Assembly (NCBI GenBank): GCA_028065725.1
Contig: JAPTVL010000297.1
Coordinates: 1 to 5,205 of the forward strand
Source: Betaproteobacteria bacterium
GTDB lineage: Bacteria > Pseudomonadota > Gammaproteobacteria > Burkholderiales > Rhodocyclaceae
Reading direction: 5' to 3'
DNA: 5,205 nt
Shown piece by piece: positions 1 to 5,205 of this stretch. The notes under the pieces are model-generated. The model was given only the letters and a program-made list of their open reading frames with translations, searched no databases and had not been told where the DNA came from. Position 1 is the first letter of the stretch. Every line of letters begins with the position of its first letter. Both the position numbers and the translations under genes were made by a program.

Positions 1-1
1 C

Positions 2-1780
2 CTGCGCAGCCTGGCGGGCGATGCGGGTCTGCCGAAGCTGCTGCCGCCTGACGAGGCCTTCCTGGTCGCGGCGACGATGGCCGATGCGCAGACGGTCAAG
101 ATCGACTACACGCTGACACCCGACACCTACCTGTACCGTGACAAGCTCGCCTACGTCGTCAAATCACCGGCCGACGTCAAAGTGGTGCGCGCCGGCACGC
201 CGGCGGGCGAGGTCAAGGAGGATCCGACCTTCGGCCGTACCGAGGTGTATCACCAGAATTTCTCCGCCAGCGTGACCCTGTCGCGCGCGCTCGCCGCAGA
301 TGAACAACTGGTGCTGGAAGCGAGTTGGCAGGGCTGCAACGAGGCGGTCGGGGTCTGCTATCCACCGATCAAGCGCGAGTTTTCCCTGGCGTCTGCGGGT
401 GGCACGGCCGTGGCGACAGCGGCTGCGGCCAGTGCGGATGCGCCGGTCGAGCCCGCCAGCGAATCCGACACCTCGCGCATCGAGCGCGTGCTGAAAGGCG
501 GCAGCTTCTGGCCGGTGATCCTCACCTTCTTCGGCCTCGGCCTGCTGCTGGCGCTGACACCCTGCGTGTTCCCGATGATCCCCATCCTGTCCGGCATCAT
601 CGCCGGCCAGAAGAAGGATCTCACCAAGATGAGCGGCTTCCTGCTGTCGCTCGCCTACGTGCTCGGCATGGCGCTCACCTACGCGATCGCCGGCGTGGCG
701 GCGGCGCTCTCCGGCACGCTGCTGTCGAACGCGCTGCAGAACCCGGTGGCGCTCGGCATCGGCGCCGGCATCTTCGTGCTGCTGGCGATGTCGATGTTCG
801 GCTTCTTCGAAATCCAGCTGCCGAGCTTCATTCAGAGCAAGTTCTCCGACGTATCGAACAGAATGAAGGGCGGCAACTTCGTCGGCGTCTTCTTCATGGG
901 TGCGCTCTCCGCCGTCATCCTCGGCCCCTGCGTGGCGCCGCCGCTGGCCGCCGCGCTCGCCTTCATCGCACAGACCGGCAACACCGTGCTGGGCGGCGTG
1001 GCGCTGTTCGTGCTGGCGCTCGGCATGGGGGTGCCGCTGCTGCTGGTCGGCCTGTCGGCCGGCGCGCTGCTACCCAAGGCGGGCGGCTGGATGAATGCGG
1101 TGAAGTACTTCTTCGGCGTGATGATGCTGGCGATCGCCATCTACCTGATCTCGCCGGTCGTGCCGGGCTGGGTCGGCATGCTGCTGTGGGCGCTGCTCTT
1201 GATCGCCTCGGCGATCTACCTGCATGCGCTCGATCCGCTGCCGGCCCACGCGACCGGCTGGTCGCGTCTGTGGAAAGGTCTCGGCGTGGTGCTGCTGATC
1301 GGCGGCCTGGCGATCCTGCTCGGCATGCTGGCGGGCAGCCGCAACCTGCTGCAGCCGCTTGACGTATTCAAGGGTGGCTCCGGCGGTGGCGTGGCGCTGG
1401 CGGCCGAGCAGAAAGGCCTGGCGTTCGAGAAGGTCAAGGACGTGGCCGGGCTCGATGCGCGCCTGGCGCAGGCCAAGGCAGACGGGAAAGCGGTGATGCT
1501 CGACTTCTATGCCGACTGGTGCGTGTCGTGCAAAGAGATGGAGACGTTCACCTTCAGCGATCCCAAGGTGCAGGCGCGGCTGGCCGACGTGGTGCTGCTG
1601 AAGGCCGACGTCACCGCCAACGCCGACGCCGACAAGGCGCTGCTGAAACGCTTCAACCTGTTTGGCCCGCCCGGGCTGATCTTCTGGACTGCTGCAGGCG
1701 AACAGTCGGGCTACAAGGTGATCGGGTTCGAGAAGGCCGACAAGTTTCTGGCGAGCATCGATTCGGCGCTCGGCAAATAA
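2..1780 (+). CDS. dsbD: Thiol:disulfide interchange protein DsbD, 5'-truncated by the window edge
   Basis: DsbD is an inner-membrane protein that carries reducing power from cytoplasmic thioredoxin to periplasmic partners (DsbC, DsbG, cytochrome c maturation thioredoxins). All three domains are visible. Counting the Met codon at 77 as residue 1: the periplasmic N-terminal domain carries YLYRDKL (18-24) and the Cys pair C87/C94 in WQGC...GVCYPP. After an Ala-rich linker comes a membrane core of about eight hydrophobic segments (145-420) with C163 in LTPCVFP and C285 in GPCVAPP. The C-terminal thioredoxin-like domain has ADWCVSCK (C482/C485) and FGPPG (529-533). All six redox cysteines are present. 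The Met at 77 is not the start: the same frame is open to the left edge, and those 25 codons encode LLPPDEAF, which matches the beginning of the N-terminal domain. The real start and signal peptide lie upstream. The gene ends with TAA and converges on the dsrS-like gene. Confidence 0.96.
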   Translation: MRSLAGDAGLPKLLPPDEAFLVAATMADAQTVKIDYTLTPDTYLYRDKLAYVVKSPADVKVVRAGTPAGEVKEDPTFGRTEVYHQNFSASVTLSRALAADEQLVLEASWQGCNEAVGVCYPPIKREFSLASAGGTAVATAAAASADAPVEPASESDTSRIERVLKGGSFWPVILTFFGLGLLLALTPCVFPMIPILSGIIAGQKKDLTKMSGFLLSLAYVLGMALTYAIAGVAAALSGTLLSNALQNPVALGIGAGIFVLLAMSMFGFFEIQLPSFIQSKFSDVSNRMKGGNFVGVFFMGALSAVILGPCVAPPLAAALAFIAQTGNTVLGGVALFVLALGMGVPLLLVGLSAGALLPKAGGWMNAVKYFFGVMMLAIAIYLISPVVPGWVGMLLWALLLIASAIYLHALDPLPAHATGWSRLWKGLGVVLLIGGLAILLGMLAGSRNLLQPLDVFKGGSGGGVALAAEQKGLAFEKVKDVAGLDARLAQAKADGKAVMLDFYADWCVSCKEMETFTFSDPKVQARLADVVLLKADVTANADADKALLKRFNLFGPPGLIFWTAAGEQSGYKVIGFEKADKFLASIDSALGK

Positions 1781-1794
1781 GCCGCTCCCCAAAC

Positions 1795-1828
1795 CGACGC
1801 CCCGCGTGCGCAAGCCCGCGGGGCGTCG
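1795..1828. terminator. Bidirectional intrinsic terminator-like hairpin between convergent genes
   Basis: The arms CGACGCCCCGCG (1795-1806) and CGCGGGGCGTCG (1817-1828) are perfect 12-bp complements with a 10-nt loop. The hairpin begins 14 nt after the dsbD stop and lies 13 nt past the stop of the opposing gene, so it can serve both. The T-tracts are weak: + reads TCGTTTC after the stem and - reads GTTTGG. Folding in either direction is certain from the sequence; terminator function is inferred from stem strength and position. Confidence 0.8.
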
Positions 1829-1841
1829 TCGTTTCAGTGAC

Positions 1842-2909
1842 TCAAGGCTGCCGGCGGAGCAGCGCGATGGCGTCGAGCAGCGGCGTGACGACAGGCTGGA
1901 TCTTGCGCCGCATCAGCGAGCCGATCGCGGTGGTCTTGAGGAAGATCGGGCGCACCGTGTCGGCGTCCACCGCGGCCAGCGCGTCGAGCGCGGCACAATC
2001 CGTTTCAAATTGGGGTGCTGCATCCAGCAAGGCCTGGCGTGCCGCGCTGCGGGTCGCTTCGTCGGCTTGCCGCAGCGGTGCACACCAGTTGGCCAGTGCA
2101 TTCAGCGTGTGGTTCACCACTTCCTGGTTTTCCGGACGATCGAGAATGGTCGCGGTGGCGGCGATGAAGGTCTGACCCTGCCCCGAGAACGCCTTGTCGA
2201 GCATCACGCTGTACGGGTTGTCGGCGAGTTGCGGCACGCTTGCGTGATCGACGCGCGCGGCGCGCGGGTTGGGCAGCGTGTCGGGCTGAAGTTCGAGGAA
2301 GGCGACGTAATACGAATTGCGACTGCTGCCGCGCTTCCAGATCGCCAGCCGCTCGGCATCGGTCAGCACGCCCGAATACAGCATCACTGCGACGGTGTCG
2401 AGAATGCCGACGTCGTCCTCGTGCAGAAAGGCGAGATGCTCGACCAGGAACTCTGCCAGCGTGCGGCCCATGCTGCCTTTACACACCACGTCGCGCATCA
2501 GCATCAGCCGCGCGTTCTCGATGGTCGGCATGCACCACCAGGCGTAGCGTGCCAGTTCGTCGGTGAGCGCGGGCGAATGCACCACCGCGACCACCGCCTC
2601 TTCCTCGGCGATCAGCAACAGCTGCGCCAGATGCTGGGGGGAGAGCCCGGCCTGCGACTGCCGCGTCCAGCGCGTGAGGTGCACCGGATAGCCGCCGGGC
2701 GAGCCCAGCGCGTGGCCGGACAGCATTTCGCGTACCCGCTTCAGGTAGCGGTCGGAACGCTCGTTGGGCTTTAGCGGCACGCTCGCCTCGCCCTGCGGCG
2801 TCAGCGCCCACAAGGTCATGTTCGATTCGTCGATGCGCACCGCCTTGAGCTCGGTGTTGAAGAGCACGTTGAGGCGCAGTTCGTCTTCGGGGGACAGTTC
2901 GTCGTTCAT
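1842..2909 (-). CDS. dsrS: DsrS-like protein (putative sulfur-metabolism accessory protein)
   Basis: This is a 355-residue, apparently soluble protein with no signal peptide, no membrane segment and no catalytic motif I can name. The assignment comes from recalled similarity to DsrS, a cytoplasmic accessory protein encoded at the end of the dsr sulfur-oxidation cluster of Allochromatium and seen as a lone homolog in many betaproteobacteria. Supporting blocks are LSPEDELRLNVL (5-16), a conserved-looking stretch RVREMLSGHALGSPGGYPV (58-76) followed by LTRWTRQSQ, then VVAVVHSPALTDELARYAWW (106-125) and MPTIENARLMLM (127-138). Its four cysteines (126, 143, 276, 305) are scattered, not in a metal-binding pattern. 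The ATG at 2909 is preceded by AAGG with an 8-nt gap, and no better start is seen. It follows hemL on the same strand after 83 nt that include an insertion-like palindrome. No other dsr gene is in the window, so a role in sulfur oxidation should not be assumed. The coding frame is secure; the family name is moderately so. Confidence 0.62.
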   Translation of the reverse strand: MNDELSPEDELRLNVLFNTELKAVRIDESNMTLWALTPQGEASVPLKPNERSDRYLKRVREMLSGHALGSPGGYPVHLTRWTRQSQAGLSPQHLAQLLLIAEEEAVVAVVHSPALTDELARYAWWCMPTIENARLMLMRDVVCKGSMGRTLAEFLVEHLAFLHEDDVGILDTVAVMLYSGVLTDAERLAIWKRGSSRNSYYVAFLELQPDTLPNPRAARVDHASVPQLADNPYSVMLDKAFSGQGQTFIAATATILDRPENQEVVNHTLNALANWCAPLRQADEATRSAARQALLDAAPQFETDCAALDALAAVDADTVRPIFLKTTAIGSLMRRKIQPVVTPLLDAIALLRRQP

Positions 2910-2913
2910 CTGG

Positions 2914-2993
2914 AAAACCTTGTTTCATCCGCGAAGTTCGCGAAGCGGGTCTTCACTTTCGCGTTTCTTCGCGTCCTTCGCGGACAAAACCTT
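2914..2993. repeat. Small palindromic MITE/REP-like element with 8-bp flanking direct repeats
   Basis: Exact direct repeats AAAACCTT lie at 2914-2921 and 2986-2993 and enclose a 64-bp core (2922-2985). The core is an imperfect palindrome: TCCGCGAAG (2928-2936) pairs with CTTCGCGGA (2976-2984), and CGCGAAG (2939-2945) pairs with CTTCGCG (2967-2973), separated by a 2x2 mismatch and closed by a 21-nt loop. TTCGCG occurs at 2937, 2958, 2968 and 2977, the last three at 9-10 bp spacing, with CGCGAA at 2930 and 2939. The two ends read inward as GTTTCATCCGCGAAG and GTCCGCGAAG, like inverted termini differing by a short insertion. The core is too short to encode a protein, so any mobility would depend on enzymes elsewhere. 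The right-hand repeat includes the last base of the hemL stop codon. Structure is seen directly; insertion origin is inferred. It could instead be a processing or termination hairpin at the hemL 3' end, though it lacks a T-tract. Confidence 0.65.
2918..2921 (-). promoter_or_regulatory. Shine-Dalgarno of the dsrS-like gene
   Basis: On the - strand AAGG is followed by TTTTCCAG and then the ATG, an 8-nt spacing suited to ribosome binding. It supports the start at 2909. The motif lies within one copy of the 8-bp direct repeat that flanks the palindromic element. Confidence 0.55.
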
Positions 2994-4270
2994 TAAAGCG
3001 TCTTGAAGACCTCGCGCGCAGCGGCGATCGTGGCGTCGATGTCGGCGTCGCTATGCGCGGCGGAGACGAAGCCGGCCTCGAATGCCGACGGCGCAAGATA
3101 GATGCCGCGGTCGAGCATGGCGTGGAAGAAGCGGTTGAATTTTTCCTTGTCGCCCTGCATGACTTCGGCAAAGCTCGTGGGCGGCTTGGCCGCGAAATAG
3201 AGGCCGAACATGCCGCCGACCGAGTCGGCGCAGAAGGTGACGCCGGCGTCCTCGGCTGCAGTGTTGAGGCCCTTGACCAGTCGCTCGGTGCGAGCGGTGA
3301 GCGTCGCGTGGAAGCCGGGCTCGGAAATCGCGGCGAGCGTGGCCAGCCCTGCCGCCACCGCCACCGGGTTGCCCGACAGCGTGCCCGCCTGGTACACCGG
3401 ACCGGTCGGCGCCAGCTTGTCCATCACGTCGGCGCGGCCGCCGAAGGCGCCGACCGGCATGCCGCCGCCGATCACCTTGCCGAGCGTGGTCAGATCGGGA
3501 CGGACACCGAGCAGTTTCTGCGCGCCGCCGAGGTCGACGCGGAAGCCGGTCATCACCTCGTCGAAGATCAGGAGCGCGCCGTGCTGGTCGCACAGGCGGC
3601 GCATCGCGGCCATGAACCCGGCGGTCGGCTTCACCAGGTTCATGTTGCCGGCGAAGGGCTCGACGATGATGCAGGCGATCTCGTTGCCGATCTCGGCGAA
3701 GGTGCGTTCGAGCCCGGCGACGTCGTTGTAGTCGAGCACGATGGTCTGTGCCGCGACTTCGGGCGGCACGCCGGCCGAAGTCGGGTTGCCGAAGGTGAGC
3801 GCGCCGGAGCCGGCCTTCACCAGCAGGAAGTCGGCGTGGCCGTGGTAGCAGCCCTCGAACTTGATGAACTTGCTGCGGCCGGTGAAACCGCGCGCCAGGC
3901 GAATCGCGCTCATGGTCGCCTCGGTGCCGGACGACACCAGCCGTACTTTTTCGATGCTCGGCACCAGCTCGATGATGCGGCGGGCGATGGTGAGTTCAGC
4001 TTCACTCGGCGCGCCGAACGACAGGCCGTTGGCGGCGGCGTCCTGCACTGCCTTCACCGTGCCGGGGTGGGCGTGGCCGAGGATCGCCGGGCCCCACGAG
4101 CCGACGTAGTCGATGTATTCGCGGCCGTCGGCGTCCCACACCCGCGAGCCCTTGGCACGGCTGAAGAACACCGGGGTGCCGCCGACGCTCTTGAAGGCGC
4201 GCACCGGCGAATTCACCCCGCCGGGGATGACGTGTTGCGATTGTTCGAAAAGCTGTTCGTTGCGGGTCAT
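2993..4270 (-). CDS. hemL: Glutamate-1-semialdehyde 2,1-aminomutase
   Basis: HemL is a PLP-dependent cytoplasmic enzyme that converts glutamate-1-semialdehyde to 5-aminolevulinate, the last step of the C5 route into heme and other tetrapyrroles. The 425-residue product is the normal length for the family. Visible landmarks include the N-terminal [11 protein letters not shown] (16-26), the cofactor phosphate-binding SSGTEA (113-118), CYHGH (141-145), the loop [10 protein letters not shown] (163-172), FDEVMTGFR (236-244) with the aspartate that contacts the PLP ring nitrogen, and [18 protein letters not shown] (261-278), where K265 is the Schiff-base lysine. QAGTLSGNP follows. Nothing essential is missing. 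The start is the ATG of an ATGA overlap with thiE; only a weak GGAA lies upstream, so translational coupling to thiE is likely. The stop is TAA at 2993-2995. HemL lies in a thiD-thiE-hemL order known from betaproteobacteria; the link between thiamine and heme synthesis here looks like operon sharing rather than pathway linkage. Confidence 0.98.
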   Translation of the reverse strand: MTRNEQLFEQSQHVIPGGVNSPVRAFKSVGGTPVFFSRAKGSRVWDADGREYIDYVGSWGPAILGHAHPGTVKAVQDAAANGLSFGAPSEAELTIARRIIELVPSIEKVRLVSSGTEATMSAIRLARGFTGRSKFIKFEGCYHGHADFLLVKAGSGALTFGNPTSAGVPPEVAAQTIVLDYNDVAGLERTFAEIGNEIACIIVEPFAGNMNLVKPTAGFMAAMRRLCDQHGALLIFDEVMTGFRVDLGGAQKLLGVRPDLTTLGKVIGGGMPVGAFGGRADVMDKLAPTGPVYQAGTLSGNPVAVAAGLATLAAISEPGFHATLTARTERLVKGLNTAAEDAGVTFCADSVGGMFGLYFAAKPPTSFAEVMQGDKEKFNRFFHAMLDRGIYLAPSAFEAGFVSAAHSDADIDATIAAAREVFKTL

Positions 4271-4902
4271 TGTTCGGATTCCGTTACAAATAATTGGTTG
4301 AGAGCGTACGCGGCGGCGCGGATGTCGGGGGCGTAGAACACGGCGGACAGCACGGCAAGGCTGTCGGCGCCGGCGTCCAGCAATTGCGAAGCATTTTCCA
4401 GCGTGATGCCGCCGATGGCGACGATTGGAACGCGGATGACACGGGTCGCGGCACGCAGCAAGCCGGCATCGGCGCGGCCAGCAGCCGGCTTGGTCGGCGA
4501 TGGGAAAAAACTGCCGAAAGCAACGTAGTCGGCGCCTGCCGCCTGAGCCGCCTGCGCGACTTCAAGGCTCTGGTAGCACGAGGCGCCGATGAACTTGTCG
4601 CGGCCGAGGATGATGCGCGCCTCGCGCAGGCTGCCGTCGTCGCGGCCCAGGTGGATGCCGTCGGCGTCGCACAAATCGGCCAGTCGCAGGTCGTCGTTGA
4701 CGATCAGCGGCACATTGAAGCGGTGGCACAGCGCAACCAGTTCGCTCGCCTGCTCGTGACGGCGCGCAACATCACCCGACTTGTCGCGGTACTGCACCGC
4801 GGCCACGCCGCCCGCCAATGCCGCTTCGACCTGCATCAGCAGGCGTGCGGTGTCGGCTGTTTCGGGGGTGATGGCATAAAGGCCAACCGGGAATTCAAGC
4901 AT
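4267..4902 (-). CDS. thiE: Thiamine-phosphate synthase
   Basis: ThiE joins HMP pyrophosphate to the thiazole phosphate (THZ-P or its carboxylated form) to give thiamine phosphate. It is a cytoplasmic TIM-barrel enzyme. Numbering from the ATG at 4902 (211 residues, typical length): GLYAIT (7-12) opens strand 1, QYRDK (37-41) and NDD (69-71) hold pyrophosphate- and Mg-binding residues, and DGIHLGRDD (81-89) follows. [11 protein letters not shown] (129-139) supplies the conserved TK near the substrate, and IGGIT (163-167) is the phosphate-binding loop. A TTG five codons upstream (4917) would add MNNPA; I prefer the ATG because family members begin close to the GLYAIT strand, but neither start has a clear Shine-Dalgarno. 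The ATG lies 27 nt after the thiD stop, and the gene's own TGA overlaps the hemL ATG, so the three genes are probably co-transcribed. Confidence 0.95.
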   Translation of the reverse strand: MLEFPVGLYAITPETADTARLLMQVEAALAGGVAAVQYRDKSGDVARRHEQASELVALCHRFNVPLIVNDDLRLADLCDADGIHLGRDDGSLREARIILGRDKFIGASCYQSLEVAQAAQAAGADYVAFGSFFPSPTKPAAGRADAGLLRAATRVIRVPIVAIGGITLENASQLLDAGADSLAVLSAVFYAPDIRAAAYALNQLFVTESEQ

Positions 4903-4929
4903 GGCGGGATTATTCAAATTGTGAACAAC

Positions 4930-5205
4930 TCAGGCGTTGCCTTCGGTCTGTCCATCCTGCGCCCAGAAGAAGCGCTCGGGGATGTATTGCCCCATGCCGG
5001 GGCGGAAGGCGGCCTTGAGGGTTTCATAGGTGAAGTTCTGCGCGTCGCGCACCGCCTGCGGCACGTCCTGGCCGTAAGCCAGGGTGGCCGCGATGGCCGA
5101 GGCGAGGGTGCAGCCGGAGCCATGATAGCTGCCGGGCAGGCGGTCCCAGGCGTCGGTCTGCACATGGCCGTTGGCGTCGTACAAGCTGTTCAGCACGCGC
5201 GGCGT
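4930..5205 (-). CDS. thiD: Hydroxymethylpyrimidine/phosphomethylpyrimidine kinase, C-terminal part
   Basis: ThiD phosphorylates HMP and then HMP-P to give the pyrophosphate that ThiE uses. Only the last 91 codons are present; the frame is open to the right edge, where it reads TPRVLNSLYDANGHV. The key evidence is LPGSYHGSGCTLASAIAA: GSGC is the ribokinase-fold anion hole, with the cysteine at the catalytic position used by ThiD proteins. After it come an alpha-helical tail, AVRDAQNFTYETLKAAF, and an ending IPERFFWAQ plus a short polar tail. A GTG at 5196 is internal, not a start. The TGA at 4930-4932 precedes thiE by 12 nt (to the TTG) or 27 nt (to the ATG). The family is clear from the C-terminus; whether a fused N-terminal or extra domain exists cannot be seen. 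Confidence 0.93.
   Translation of the reverse strand, partial: TPRVLNSLYDANGHVQTDAWDRLPGSYHGSGCTLASAIAATLAYGQDVPQAVRDAQNFTYETLKAAFRPGMGQYIPERFFWAQDGQTEGNA

Noticed and set aside
77..79. ATG at 77 as the dsbD start
   Set aside because: The frame is open upstream and encodes conserved N-terminal domain residues (LLPPDEAF). No signal peptide follows this ATG, which would be needed for a periplasmic domain.
325..1362. A 345-codon open frame on the + strand inside dsbD
   Set aside because: It is a shifted-frame shadow, Arg/Ala/Gly-rich with no motif, whereas the dsbD frame has all three domains and six redox cysteines.
1070..1813. A 247-codon open frame on the - strand opposite the end of dsbD
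   Set aside because: It is the complement of the dsbD coding sequence, with no recognisable domain and no start signal.
1806..2774. A 322-codon open frame on the + strand opposite the dsrS-like gene
   Set aside because: It starts inside the terminator hairpin, has an Arg/His/Gln-rich shadow composition, and is opposed by a better frame with its own Shine-Dalgarno.
2922..2985. CRISPR repeat or tandem operator array reading of the TTCGCG units
   Set aside because: There are no equal-length repeats separated by unique spacers. The units are arranged as a nested palindrome and are better explained as one folded or mobile element.
3053..4336. A 427-codon open frame on the + strand opposite hemL
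   Set aside because: It is antisense to a fully supported hemL. The composition is biased to Arg, Ala, Gly, Glu and His, as expected of the complement of a GC-rich gene, and no family motif is visible.
4903..4929. TPP riboswitch or promoter before thiE
   Set aside because: The gap is only 27 nt, with no THI-box sequence, no room for the aptamer and no recognisable -35/-10 pair.

Overview
The window holds ordinary chromosomal housekeeping genes from a GC-rich proteobacterium. A betaproteobacterium of the Rhodocyclales type (Azoarcus, Thauera or Dechloromonas relatives) is the best guess. That rests on the thiD-thiE-hemL gene order, the DsbD and ThiE sequence style, strong G/C preference at third codon positions, and a DsrS-like gene of the kind I recall from that group. 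It is inferred without a database search.

Layout: from the left edge to 1780, the + strand carries most of dsbD, a membrane thiol-disulfide interchange protein. Its 5' end lies outside the window. A perfect 12-bp GC-rich hairpin at 1795-1828 separates it from everything else, which lies on the - strand and converges on it. Read in the - direction from the right edge, these genes are the C-terminal end of thiD (HMP/HMP-P kinase), thiE (thiamine-phosphate synthase), hemL (glutamate-1-semialdehyde aminomutase, overlapping thiE by ATGA), an 83-bp spacer, and a 355-codon gene resembling dsrS.

thiD and thiE supply and join the pyrimidine half of thiamine phosphate. hemL makes 5-aminolevulinate for tetrapyrroles. 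Tight spacing suggests one transcription unit running from thiD through hemL and probably into the dsrS-like gene. No promoter or TPP riboswitch for it is visible; those would lie beyond the right edge.

The one real surprise is the hemL/dsrS-like spacer. It contains a 64-bp imperfect palindrome built from TTCGCG/CGCGAA units, flanked by exact 8-bp direct repeats (AAAACCTT). This looks like a small MITE- or REP-like insertion with a target-site duplication. Removing it in silico restores an 11-nt spacing between hemL and the next gene with a well-placed Shine-Dalgarno. No novel multi-gene system was found.
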